From NCBI GenBank assembly GCA_907163375.1, contig CAJQUW010008949.1, positions 69,501 through 133,500 of the forward strand: a stretch of 64,000 bases of DNA, in the 5' to 3' direction. The first letter of the stretch is position 1; each line of letters opens with the position of its first letter. Origin of the DNA: Prostheceraeus crozeri (lineage: Eukaryota; Platyhelminthes; Polycladida; Euryleptidae). Under the pieces are notes generated by a model, which was not told where the DNA came from, ran no database searches, and saw only the letters and a program-made list of their open reading frames with translations. This document shows, one piece after another, positions 1-11,430 of this stretch. Both the position numbers and the translations under genes were made by a program.

Positions 1-77
1 TCAAAGAAAAAAGAAAAGTAAGAACAGAAACAAACAAAAAAGAGAGGATAAAGCAAACCTCGTGATCCCTTTCATAA

Positions 78-551
78 GTGATGTCTGTAACAAAAAAATA
101 TGACCTAAAAGCAAACCTAGTGACGAAACCGAACGTAACGTTGGAGCAATTTACTAGAAAGAAAAACTTGTCTCTCGCTAATGCCTGCGCGTGTTACATA
201 TGCAAAGAAATTGCCCCAAAATACCACTGTCAAGACAGACATGTGGTGTATCAATACACTTGTAAAATTTGTAATGAAAAATATATTGGAAAGTCATCTA
301 GACCTTTTAAAATGAGACACCAAGAACATAAAAGTAGTGTGAAAAATAAAACTAATTTGAGTGCCTTAGCCCAGCACAACAGTAAACACCAGATCAGCGG
401 TATTGAAGATTTTTCCATTCAAATTCTGTCGAAAAAAATAAACAGTCGTGATGTTACTATAGAGGAAAGTAAGTACATTCGAGACCAGAAACCTGAGATA
501 AATAGAAAATCGGAATTGACTAACTATCCGTTGATCAAGGGAATGTTCTGA
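78..551 (+). mobile_element. Penelope-like element fragment, GIY-YIG endonuclease end
   Basis: A 157-codon open frame holds the C-terminal part of a Penelope-like retroelement protein. A Cys pair (YTCKICNEKYIGKSSRPF) carries the YIG half of the GIY-YIG nuclease, followed by RPFKMRHQEH, which supplies the Arg and His seen in Penelope endonucleases (about residues 58-83). The tail (EESKYIRDQKPEINRK) fits the usual end, where a Glu precedes a short K/P/N-rich stretch. The reverse transcriptase part would lie upstream and is not in the window, so this is a fragment. I see no terminal repeats. In this family the endonuclease nicks target DNA for retrotransposition. The family call is firm; the exact limits are not. 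Confidence 0.75.
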
Positions 552-700
552 GCCTTAAAGAGTGTTCACTTGCTGATGTTTAGTTGTGGAAGCTACCTAT
601 TTAAAGCAAGCACATTGTAACTTTCTGTTTGAACATCGCACCAAGAAGGCACAAGGCCGAAGATCCGTGCATATTTCTTTTATAATCTGTTTTTTTAAAC

Positions 701-2395
701 GTGATCAATAAAGACGTACGGAGCCACCAAGAAGTTTGGTTCTTCTTATCAACAACGAAATTGGAAAGCACCAAAAAAGCAGAAAAAGTTTTTGAACCAT
801 TAGCTGGAGCTTTCAAGAAGTGTGTGATAATTTTTGATGATATTTACGTCAAACCGTCTTCTCGATATCGAAGCGGTCATATTATTGGATATTCCGCTGA
901 TGAGCCAAAAAAGCTTGCTCGTACAGTGTTGGTATTTATGGTGCGACAAATTTTAGGCAAACATCTTTTGATATTCGATTTATCCCCATTCATAGACTGA
1001 CCGGAGAAATTTTGTCAAATTTCTTGATGAATGTCATTGATATAATCGAAACAGCAGGAGGACGCTCTACTGCTATCATGTCTGATAATCTATCTGTGAA
1101 TCGAAAGTTAGGTGGATTGCTTCGTGCACGGTATAGACCCTTCGATGATTTCGGAATTCTTCATCCATTCTATCCGAACAGAATATTATATCTGCTTTTT
1201 GACGCAGTCCATCTTTTGAAAAACATTCGTGATAACTGGAAGACTGACAAAACTAAGCGATTGATGCTTTGTTTGCCAAATGATTCAACTGGTCATATCA
1301 CACAATGGGACGACTTGATTGATATTCATGAAAATGAAAGCAATTCAATGGTAAGGCGAACTACTCTTACGTACGCATCTCTTCATCCATCAACGATTGA
1401 GAAGCAAAAAGTTTCCCTTGCGTCGCAAGTATTTCACGAAAAAAGTGTAGCTTCTCTTGTCCAAGATAGTAAGAGCGATACTGCCCGTTTTATCGATGCA
1501 GTACTTCGCATGTGGAAAATACTCAACAAAAAATCTACAAAAGCTCATGTCACTTTCAACGACCAATTGCCTCAACGTCTGACGAACAGTTAAGCTTATC
1601 AACTGATGTGGCAAGCATGTTCCGTGAAATAGCACCAAATGGCAGCGATCAGCATCCTTCCATTCCGAAATCTATCGCAGACCATAAAAGGATTTGTACA
1701 TCTTTGTCGAAACCTTCTTTCCGACAATGTAATTTCTTTTGCTCTTTTGGGACGATGGCAGAGCGATTCACTGGAAGGAGAGTTCGGAATTTACCGGCAG
1801 ATTTTCGGAGGCTTGTATCACATCACATGCGAACAAGTCCTCCCTGTTGGAAAACTTCGGCGTCTCAGTCTTCTTGTAGACCTTGAGCTTTTATCAGAGC
1901 GGGATTCGAGTGATCATGCCGGTAATAGCAACACTGATCGTTGCAGGTTAGAACTTAGTGACGATGAATTCGAAAGCATCGACTATATTTTTCATGAACT
2001 GTGACATGTTACAGATCTCGAAAGGCAGACGATATTTTATATTGCGGGATTCATAAGGAAATTTTCCACATTTTAATTGGTCATTCACAGGTGATAGTGA
2101 TTTTCTTACTCTGGTGCCCCGGGTTAAACTATCACACCCATCCGAGGAGCTATTCAATTTTTCTTTATTGTTTTGCAAGTTTTCGAAAGTTTGAGCAGAG
2201 ATACAAACGAAACGTTTGTAGAATATTTCGCATGATATCGACTGCTATTTTTTCTGAAATTCCGTCAATTGGTAATGTTGTGTCACGACTAGCAAACACA
2301 TTTTTCAAGGGACTGATAACAAAGCAAAGCGACTCTTACGCAATGCAATTGCATCAAATGAACGAAAGAAAGCAAAGCTTTTAAAATCGTAATTA
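701..2395 (+). pseudogene. P-superfamily (THAP9-type) DNA transposase, broken
   Basis: Four successive frames read like one P-element/THAP9-type transposase. The first (701-1000) has FDDIYVKPS and YRSGHIIGYSADEP, the usual first catalytic Asp region. The second (about 985-1593) has IMSDNLSVNRKL, then FDAVHLLKNIRDNW, the Asp-x-x-His-Leu-x-Lys signature, and later FIDAVLRMWKILN. The third (1639-2004) has QSDSLEGEFGIYRQ, a hallmark of the family. The last (about 2100-2395) has LSHPSEELFNF and ends in a Lys-rich tail. At least three frame changes separate the blocks: near 990, between 1593 and 1639, and near 2000-2100. The THAP DNA-binding domain and terminal repeats are not visible. The element is dead. 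The superfamily assignment rests on remembered motifs. Confidence 0.7.
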
Positions 2396-3718
2396 CATTT
2401 TATCTGGAAAATATATCATGGATCTCTAATCTTCCAATGCATATTTTATTCATGCGTACATTGTGCCTTAAATAAACTCAACGTCAACATTTAGGCCTCA
2501 GCATGCCTAAATTATCATTATACAGTAGATGCATTTCAGCAATGAAAACCGGCGTACGGCTGGCAGCCCACTGCCAGAGTTCTACGTCCCGGTAGCTATA
2601 TAGATACCTTAGTAGTCACTGGTTCGACAGACAATAACTTCGGACAACTTCTCTGCTTAGTAAAATAAGTCCGGACGAACCGGAACATCTGCAGCACTGT
2701 AGCTTGCAGAAATGAAAACGACATTCAACGTATCTGCTGAATTCTTTGCATCTTAACAGAATATTTAAGTCAGTCAATGCTGTATAGAATCTAAAAAGCA
2801 TTCAAAAATCCCGACCCTTGCTCGAAAAAAGGTTTTTCTGTACACCCTTTATTAACCTTGGTAGTTTTCACGTCTTTTTTGCTTCTAAAGATATGTAGGT
2901 TAATTACTCAAATGTCAATACTTTATAATAGTATGATAGGTCTGCATGCTCTCAATTTAGTTCATATTTAGCATGATTATCTAGTAGATGATTTCAAAGT
3001 TTGTATTCAGGCCAATGTTTGCACTTGAAAGAGTGAACGAAATGCGTTGTGCAAAGTATTAGTTTTGATTTTCTTAAAATGAATTTAGTGGTTTTATCTA
3101 CATATAAATCTATCAGTCTTTATTTTCAGTTCTGATTATTCTCAATCACATCTTTGGTAATATTTTAGAGTGACAAGTGGGCCTAATTATGAGTGGAAAT
3201 TTAGGTTATGTCTGTTTACCACCTATCTAAACCGGTTAATAAAATAGATTTATTATTCTTGTGTGGGAACATCCCAAACTTGACTGTTGTGGAAGATAAT
3301 TAAATTATTGTCGCATTTCTTGCATATATTTAGTGGTGGCCCATAACACCCATGAACTTTTAAAGATGGCAAATTCGCCTCTATTAAAGAAATTTCCTGC
3401 ACATCAAGGTAGAACTGGTATCAACCGAAATTATCATATGGAACCTTTCCTCCGTGTCCATAGCTAGTGATTAGGACAAAATCGTTGATCATAGAGTGGA
3501 ATTAGTGTCCTCTATAACCCCCAAAACTCAAGTGGCCCATACACCCCGCTCTCCCATACGAACTACAGTGTGTAGTTACATCTACTATCAAATCAATGAT
3601 ATAGCTATCACGTTATTTCTGACAACATATAGTCTACTATCAATAATCAATATGAACCCATAATTTCTGCTTATACATGATTGGCAAAATCAAAAGTAGA
3701 TTTCCTTACAAATAAACC
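2396..3718. other. No gene recognised
   Basis: AT-rich sequence without a long open frame or recognisable domain. It separates the P-type pseudogene from the 3' end of the ubiquitin-L40 gene. Confidence 0.6.
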
Positions 3719-3724
3719 TTTATT
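3719..3724 (-). terminator. Poly(A) signal of the ubiquitin-L40 gene
   Basis: AATAAA on the minus strand lies about 75 bases past the stop codon at 3797, the expected place for the cleavage and polyadenylation signal of a compact ribosomal protein gene. Confidence 0.65.
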
Positions 3725-3796
3725 CCGAACGAAATAACGAAATGGGTAACCATCAAGCTACTTCGCAAATCTGTGCAGTCTGATGAAAATGTTTGT

Positions 3797-4369
<573 letters not shown>

Positions 4370-4446
4370 CTATCACTCCTGGTACACAAAAATATATTTG
4401 ATGAACGCTCTTTGTTATGTTTTATAACAATAATTACTAGTGATCT

Positions 4447-4680
4447 TCGTGGGACAGTGGTCAAGCGCTTGGCCTAAATTTTTGATGGTGTATTAAGGTC
4501 GAGTTGTCAGACAATTGGATGTCGGGCGTGCGGGCATTCGGACTAACTGTCAGCACCGTCCAGGGCGCTAAGTTATCGAAAGCGCATCGTCTACACCATC
4601 AGGGTGGCTTTCTGAAATCCCAGAATTGTGTTTAATGGTCGTCACTGATTTGATTTTACCTTATTCGTATTTCTTTTCAC
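4447..4680 (+). repeat. tRNA-derived SINE candidate
   Basis: A box-A-like stretch (AGTGGTCAAGCGCTTGG, about 4456-4472) is followed some 25-30 bases later by a box-B-like GGTCGAGTTGTC near 4498. This is the spacing of an RNA polymerase III promoter in a tRNA-derived head. A non-tRNA body continues (GCACCGTCCAGGGCGC near 4552). I see no poly(A) tail or target duplication, and there is only one copy here. Confidence 0.4.
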
Positions 4681-4689
4681 TTTCTTCAT

Positions 4690-6240
4690 CTTGGTATAGC
4701 GCTTTTACTTTTGGACTTGCTTGATTTGCTATCTTATTTTATCACTTGGTAACCATTTCATGTAAAATGAAATCTTTTATATCTGCAGAATCATTTAGCA
4801 TTACGCATCTTCCGTCACACTATTCGCAATATACTCGAATTTTGCATTTGTTATCAAGCTCGAAGTCCTTCCTTTGATGTCATGATCGTTCTTCACTGTA
4901 ACACGCATGAATTGAATTTCTCAATTCAATGCTTTTAACTTCCAAAAGGATATTTTGCCTAGTTCCTGGCACCACGAAAAATAGCTTGATGACTGGGAAA
5001 AATTTTGTACTCCCATTTTCTTCTGTTAGCTGCACCATGTCAATCTCTGTTTGTCAGTCTTTCAGGATAGCGCTGCACCAGATGGATAGCTAACCGAAAC
5101 ATGCTTTTGATGTGCTTGGTCAGACCTGGTGTCATTTATCTGATGAATTTCAGTGCGTAATGGCTTTTTTCAAGAAACGAATTAAATTAAAGATATTCGA
5201 ACGTAGGACAAGAACTTTCTACTTTTTGATAAGTGGGAAGAAACACCGACATAAATCCATCAGATTACCAAACAAAATATCTCGTGCACACCAAATTCAA
5301 TGTCACGAGACACCGTTGTCTTGTTCTTCAAGTATAAGATATACAATTCACAATAAAATAAAGGAGCTAAACGAAGGAGATGAACTGTAAAAAGTTTCAT
5401 TAGACTCGCTACCCTTGTCAAATTAATTTGCACTACTCATTTAACCACACAATTTTCAATTCGTTGGACTGAGTTTCGACAAGACGTTGTAGAGTGTAGA
5501 CAAACATCTCTCTACGGTTGTGATACACGTGCACGATTGATTTCATTGCAGACCTACTAACAGTTCTGGAAATGGATGTTATCCCAGACGTACCAGAAAA
5601 TATTGTTGATCTCCTGGATTTTGAAAAGACTTTGTACATATGCTACAGGCCCATATTTTGAATGCTGTGCGACACATCGAATAAATGTTGCCGTCGACAG
5701 TTACGAGCATCGATAGCGACGAAGTTGGTGCACCACGACTGAAGCGTTTTTATGACTTTGCATTTTCTATTATATAGTTGATTTTGCACTTCTCTCCCTT
5801 GCTTCTTGCCTTTAGTAAATAAGTTGAACTTCCACATCACATGTATGAGCTGTTGATCCTCTTCCGCTTCATTAAGCTATGTGATGCCAGAAATTCGACG
5901 GTATAAAGACAAACGAAATTCACTCCAAGATAAGTCCGTTGCAGAAGTTAGGAAAAAGCAGCGCAAAATCCACTCTCGAAATCATGTTTAAAGCAATTCC
6001 GTGTTACATATCTGTTGCTGACATGTACATGCATCTTCAAACACTTTCCAATCAACAAAGCAATGCTGAGTTGGCATATGGTACAATAAGAGTTGGCACA
6101 CCTTATAAAACTTGCGATAAATGTCTTAAGACCTTTCATGGAACGCATGTCTTCCTTTTAAGCGGCAATCCGACCAGCTATGCACAAATACGGAGCATTT
6201 TTAGAGCTTTTAAATGCTACTAATAGCTTCATAAAAGGTA
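4690..6240. other. Unrecognised region with short open frames
   Basis: Open frames of 60-95 codons occur on both strands (5112-5390 plus, 5939-6223 plus, 5433-5840 minus). None shows a domain I know, a splice-bounded exon or a codon pattern that separates it from chance. I leave them uncalled. Confidence 0.5.
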
Positions 6241-6251
6241 ATATGAGGTTT

Positions 6252-6377
6252 CGATGTCAACCAGTGGTCGGATTCTTAAATTTTGAAAAATTCGTGCATC
6301 ATTTCTGCGGATGTCAATAGTGCATTTTTCAATCATTTTCACTCTGCCCATCTGAATTAAATACTCTCATGTACATA
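6252..6377 (+). repeat. Interspersed repeat copy A (interrupted by mariner)
   Basis: The repeat starts CAGTGGTCGGATTC and continues with an AATTCGTGCATCA module. It resumes at 8111 beyond the mariner. The same sequence, without the mariner, lies at 14349-14600. The start resembles the tip of a hAT-type terminal repeat, but no partner end was found. Confidence 0.7.
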
Positions 6378-8110
6378 CGTGGTGTGATCCAAAATGTCCC
6401 GGACTAACCTACTTGCAGATAACCTGTGATAACCTACTTCAGATGTAAATTTAGGTCTTTAAGGCATGAGAAATATGGTCGCCGAAATTTTTCCGGTCAG
6501 TTTTCTATTTTTAAAAAATATTTTTACATTTTAACATGAATTTCTGTATTTTCTGAATTGATCGAGATCCGATTTGTCTTATTGTTATAGTTAGATTGAT
6601 TTTGATTTGTACCTTATTTGACGGATATCTTTGCCATGAATATTGCACGTCTTTTGTTAATTGCTTCATGTGTTACGATATCAATCAGTTAAGTTCATTC
6701 AGCACGCATTCATTAAGAAATCCGTGTCAACGATGGTTCTTTGTTCTATCAGTTTTCATGATGGATGTGACAAGCGTGTCTTCAGTCGAATATCGCAGTG
6801 TGATACGATACCTCCTGATCCGCGGCTTCGCTAATGGTGACATTCTAAAGGAATTAAGCCTGGCATATGGAAGCAAAGCTCCATCGAGAACTACTGCTTA
6901 TTTCTGGATAAGCGAATTTAAACGCGGAAGACAATCTGTGGAGCAAGATTTTTCAACTGTTGGTCGGCCGCAGGAGATTCCGGAAGAGAAATCGAGTCAG
7001 TGCGATGAAGTGATTACAGCACACAGAAGGATAACCATCCGTGAGTTGTCAAGAGAGTTGCGAATCAGTTATCACTCCTGTCATGACATCATCGAAAGAC
7101 TTGGATATCGCAAACTGGCATCACGTTTCGTACCGAAGTTTCTGTCACCTGAAATGAAGGAGAACAGACTTCTGGCGGCACAGTCAAATTTGGATCTCCT
7201 CGAAATGCACGGAGATCAGTTTCTGAACTGCATCCTTACAGAGGATGAAACACCTTTAAGTTTGTATCTGCCTCAAAGTAAGCGAGAATCTGCAGAGTGG
7301 CGAAAATCAGGCGAGTCTGCCCCTTTGAAAATGCGATCCGGAACATCACATCGCCGGTCGTTGATGCTGACGGTCTTTTGGAACGCTTCGGGAATCCAAC
7401 TGGTTGACTTTGCGGATAAAGGAGTAAGAATCAATAGCGAATATTATTCCAATCTGTTATCTGAAGCGAGGAAGAAAATAAGAAAGCCACGAAACATTCC
7501 CCTCTACTTGCTTCATGACAATGCTCCGATTCACACCTCGCAGGAGACAACCAATGCCTTAACGAGAAACGGATTTCAACTATTGAGCCATCCTCCTTAT
7601 TCACCTGACTTGGCCCCAAGTGACTTCTATCTGTTTAGATTCCTCAAAAAGCATCTTCGTGGACACCATTTTGAATCGCCAGTTGAACTGCGGGATGCAG
7701 TTACTGAGTTTTTTGATTCTTTGACACCGGAATTTTTTCATAAAGCTTTTTGTGAATTGAGACTTCGTTGGCAAAAAGTGACGAATGCTAACGGCTCATA
7801 CATTGAAAAGTAAACTGTTTTCTGGAACAAAACATTTGTTTTTCCGTTAATTATTAGTCAGGTTATTAGTGATAGCTTAACTGTCAAGTTAATCTAAATA
7901 TATTAATTCTAAATCGCTAGAATTTATAGGAAAATCTTGAAATTCAAACAAAAATGTTTGAAAATTTTGAAAAAATAGAAAACTGACCGGAAAAATTTCG
8001 GCAACCATATTTCTCATGCCTTAAAGACCTAAATTTACATCTGAAGTAGTATTCGTTATCACAGGTTATCTGCAAGTAGGTTAGTCCGGGACATTTTGGA
8101 TCACACCACG
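6378..8110 (+). mobile_element. Complete mariner transposon, 1733 bp
   Basis: Terminal inverted repeats of about 135 bp start CGTGGTGTGATCCAAAATG at 6378 and end with the complement at 8110. A TA target duplication sits at 6376-6377 and 8111-8112. The repeats are nearly identical apart from a few bases inserted near 8050. One transposase frame lies between them. An empty copy of the host repeat at 14475 confirms both boundaries. The element looks whole and relatively young. Confidence 0.93.
6761..7813 (+). CDS. mariner transposase, DD34D
   Basis: An uninterrupted 350-codon frame, close to the usual 345 residues. The N-terminus has the helix-turn-helix pair expected of mariner (YRSVIRYLLIRGF, then ITIRELSRELRISY). 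The catalytic triad is visible as Asp162 (TEDETPLSL), Asp253 (LHDNAPIH) and Asp288 (YSPDLAPSDFYLF), with exactly 34 residues between the last two, the mariner DD34D spacing. The WVPH(E/D)L linker appears as RFVPKFLSPE. I chose the Met at 6761 (Met at 6758 also possible); the frame is open to 6596 but the extra 55 residues lack similarity. The enzyme cuts and pastes the element at TA sites. No inactivating change is visible. Activity is not shown. Confidence 0.92.
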   Translation: MDVTSVSSVEYRSVIRYLLIRGFANGDILKELSLAYGSKAPSRTTAYFWISEFKRGRQSVEQDFSTVGRPQEIPEEKSSQCDEVITAHRRITIRELSRELRISYHSCHDIIERLGYRKLASRFVPKFLSPEMKENRLLAAQSNLDLLEMHGDQFLNCILTEDETPLSLYLPQSKRESAEWRKSGESAPLKMRSGTSHRRSLMLTVFWNASGIQLVDFADKGVRINSEYYSNLLSEARKKIRKPRNIPLYLLHDNAPIHTSQETTNALTRNGFQLLSHPPYSPDLAPSDFYLFRFLKKHLRGHHFESPVELRDAVTEFFDSLTPEFFHKAFCELRLRWQKVTNANGSYIEK

Positions 8111-8124
8111 TACATACATGTATA

Positions 8125-9730
8125 CAGCACGGCTCAGCGAGTTTGCATCAAGCATCAATATGACTCCGTAAATCTCTCTACTGCTGCTGTGGATGTTTAC
8201 CATCAATGGGCGGATTACTTTCATTATGTTACATGTATTGTACATAGATACTATATTCAACAAAATTTGAATATCCTGCTACTTGAAATCGGCATTACTT
8301 TCAGAAGGTATCTAAAATAAATAGAATTTGGAATTCTACTCATTTGTTATGGGTAGGCTTATTCCGACAGTATAGCGACGTGATGACGGACCGTAAACAA
8401 ATACGAGCCATCCTGGCTGACCATACTTCTAAAATACAAAGACAAGTTGCCGAAGCTGTAGGAATAAACCAGTCAACCGCTCAAACAGTAGAGTGCAACT
8501 GGTGAATTCACGCAAATTATGAGAATTGCGAGGACAGAACAAGAAATTCGACGATAGAGACATTCGCCATATTCGTCAATTGTCTGAGAAAAATCCAAAA
8601 GTGACTCCACAAATGCTTGAATGGTTTCCAGGTGCCTCAAGTGTTCTTCACCTGGACAATGCACTCTCATAACTCACGAAGAACCATAATAGCTTGTCTC
8701 GATATGCATAACCTCAATGTAATGAGTAGATAGACACCGACATCTTAGGTGAATATTTTTGTCATCTTAGGTTTTTTATAGGTGAATAATTTTACAAAAT
8801 TTAGGTTGTATAATTAAGTTGAATCAAAAATCCATCAAAATATCTAGATTCATTGATGGCAATGGTATGTTATTGTTTATTTTCATACATAGTGCTTTCC
8901 TCGGTAACTAATATGTAAACAAATACCGCGATAACAATCTACGTATACATTTAAAAAAAGAATTAGAGAAAAGAAAATGACAACTAAGTCCTTAATTTAA
9001 TCACGCTTCGGAACGATTTTATTTCAAGCTATAGCAACCGCACAGATCAAACATTAACAACTAAGTCGACATATATATGTTTCAAAATGTATATAGACAA
9101 TTCATTTGTACAATTATGTATGTGTCAAACAGATCAAAAACAGTCGTATTTCAAATGCACCAGAAGCACCACGATTTTCTCAACGTTTTCGAATGTGATT
9201 CCAATGTAGATGAGTTAATCAAATAGCAAGTTTTTGTCTTAATGACAATAGTAAGGTGATCTAGGTGTTTTTACAAAATATCTGGAATTTAGGTAAAATA
9301 TTCATTTTAGGTGATTCATCTAAATTGTCGCTGTCTAGTCATGAGCTTTCTTACCCAATCCCCCGATTCAGTAACCAAATTGAGAATTTATGGGGCAGTG
9401 TGGAACAGAGACTCAGAGATTGCAAATATCATTCTCGCAGCGAAATAGCATCTTCGTTTGCAAAAATACGGAATCGAGAAGGAGAAACTCAAGAAATGTG
9501 CACGCCTTTGGTTGAAAATTTACCAAGACGAATAGCTTCAGTGATCGCTAACCGTGGTGGACACACTTAATATTAGTAACTTAGACAGCTTCTACTTTCA
9601 TGTCTTCTCATCCCATACAATGTATTATAAAATAATCACGAGGTGTGTTTGCTTTTACATTGATTTGAAATAGTTATACACTCAAAATTCGCAAATTTCA
9701 GGCTTGATGCAAACTTGCTGAGTCATACTG
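8125..9730 (+). mobile_element. Tc1-like element, internally deleted and split by an insertion
   Basis: Inverted ends CAGCACGGCTCAGCGAGTTT (8125) and its diverged complement ending at 9730 are flanked by TA (8123-8124 and 9731-9732). The inside encodes pieces of a Tc1-type transposase. From 8393 there is a helix-turn-helix region (MTDRKQIRAILADHTSK, QVAEAVGINQSTAQ) and KVTPQML. After a large deletion comes HLDNALSH, the second catalytic block. Beyond the insertion come NQIENLWG and LPRRIASVIANRGG (up to 9570). Several stops and frame changes are present. Without the 610-bp insertion it is about 1.0 kb, shorter than the usual 1.6 kb, so it is a deleted non-autonomous copy. Confidence 0.8.
8728..9337. 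mobile_element. 610-bp TIR element (MULE-like MITE) inside Tc1
   Basis: The ends share TAGACA(C/G)CGACA as inverted repeats. The flanks GTAATGAGT (8719-8727) and GTCATGAGC (9338-9346) look like a 9-bp target duplication with two differences. Both encode Val-Met-Ser of the Tc1 transposase, and removing one copy gives a normal Tc1 reading across the junction. A 9-bp duplication suggests the Mutator superfamily. The interior is AT-rich with repeated (T)TTAGGTGAAT motifs near both ends and no coding capacity. Confidence 0.6.
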
Positions 9731-10533
9731 TATGTTAATTTCAGAGGTTGAATCTTAGAATGAACTATGTGATCCATTTTGGGGCATCCCCTAGCCCCTA
9801 ACACTGGTGTATTCTGGATGCCATCCATTAACTGACCACATACACGTTATCCAGATAGACGTTATCTACGAATATGAATAGTATAATAGATAATACGTAG
9901 TATTCATCTCGACACATCAGATCGAAACCTGTGTTGTTTCATAAAATAATTTTGATTATTCACTCAATCAATGCACAAAAAGTTGCATATAATTCCACGA
10001 GGTATCAAATGCACGAGCACGCAGTATGAATGCTTTTGTCGCCATTTAGGTGCATGTAGGTCTAACCATTTCAATGGAAAAATATTCACATCCAGAGAAG
10101 TCGTGCTGCAATCTTCATTGCATGTTGAAAGACAACGATTTCACCATTCTACTCATGGTATAAAAGGAATGCATGCGAATGCCCAAATACAGGTGTAGGA
10201 ATTAAAACGAATACCTGCACTTGTTTTCAAATTATCTATAAACAGATCCCTCGCCATGGATGTTGTTTATTCGGATACTCGTTCATGCCAAGAAAAACGG
10301 GTATTCATCGTCACAAATTGCACGGACTTTTTAGGTACCATAGCTGTTACAATTTGTACATTTCTATATGATATCGTTGCATCACGTCTATACTAGTACG
10401 GTGGGGCTCAGAAAATATTCCATGAGACTTAACAATATATTGTTCAGCAATATTTCGCGTGGACTTAGTGATCAATTAATAGTACTGCACATAATGACTA
10501 GATTACCGGCATACTACAGCATCTGATGCTTAA
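9731..10533. other. No gene recognised
   Basis: No recognisable domain. A 75-codon frame (9971-10198) is not supported by anything else. Confidence 0.5.
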
Positions 10534-10737
10534 TTATGCATGAGTCAGAAAATTTAATTTCCTTTGTGAATCTTTGCCATGGCAGAGACACCCAATTCCA
10601 CTACCTTCCTCTTCAGAACGCTTTGTGCAACACGCTCCGCTTCCCTTTCTTTTTTTCTTAGTGAGAGATTCCTGTTCTAATATAAAGCGATGAATTTCCT
10701 CCTCATTTTCCCTTGACCTTTTCTGCAAATCCTTTAA

Positions 10738-11430
10738 AGGGGGTGTCACACGGGCAAACTTATCGTCCGATAAGTTTGCCAGGGGTGTCACACGAGCAAA
10801 CTTGTTGGCAAACTTATCGTAAGTTTGCTGAAACCGCCGATCTAACTAGTTAGATATTTTCATCAAACTTGCTCCATTTCTGGTTGCTGATTGGACTGAC
10901 GCTTATCACTGACATGACGATAATGGTGACGTGTCAGGGTCGAATGATACGGGAAATCCATTTGTGTGTTCGCTGTCTTTGTAGTTTAATAAATCTGTAC
11001 TGAATCACAGACGAGGAAGAGATAGATAGAGTGCATTAAGACTCACACCCTGATACGGTCTGAAGCCATTTTCCTTCTCTTATCAATAGCATCCTATCTC
11101 TGGTAACTCTTCTGCGATGTACGTGTACGTGTGGTGGCTACAACAATAGCTATTGAGGCCCACAATTGTTTCTTTCGGAACGAAGACATGACTACACTAT
11201 CTAACACACTCTAACTTCAAAGTGGAGTCACAGTTCGTCTGATCAACAGCATTTGCTCTGACTTTCCCACTGTATTTCACAAAGCAAGAAAATGCTATTT
11301 TTAGAGTTACATCATCGATGAAATTTGCCAACAAGTTTGCTCGTGTGACAGGGTATATTTTCATCAAACTTATTTGAGCAAACTTATCGGCGAACTTATC
11401 GGACGATAAGTTTGCCCGTGTGACACCCCC
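10738..11430. mobile_element. 693-bp MITE with TTAA target duplication
   Basis: The inverted ends GGGGGTGTCACACGGGCAAA and complement are flanked by TTAA (10734-10737 and 11431-11434), the piggyBac-type target. Subterminal copies of CAAACTTATCG occur in both orientations. Removing the element and one TTAA restores a continuous minus-strand frame, so the boundaries are firm. There is no transposase inside. Confidence 0.88.
10782..11350. mobile_element. Inner TIR pair nested in the TTAA MITE
   Basis: A second pair of inverted ends (GGGGTGTCACACGAGCAAAC and complement) lies 44 and 80 bp inside the outer pair and closely resembles it. Either one copy inserted next to the tip of a relative, or the ends were duplicated. 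I see no clear target duplication around the inner pair. Confidence 0.6.

Noticed and set aside
4447-4515. Functional tRNA gene
   Set aside because: Box A- and B-like stretches are present, but no cloverleaf or acceptor stem can be drawn. A SINE head is more likely.
8731-9337. TA target duplication for the 610-bp insert
   Set aside because: TA is also present at both flanks, but joining at TA leaves stops in the Tc1 reading, whereas the 9-bp option gives the normal order. The 9-bp reading was preferred.
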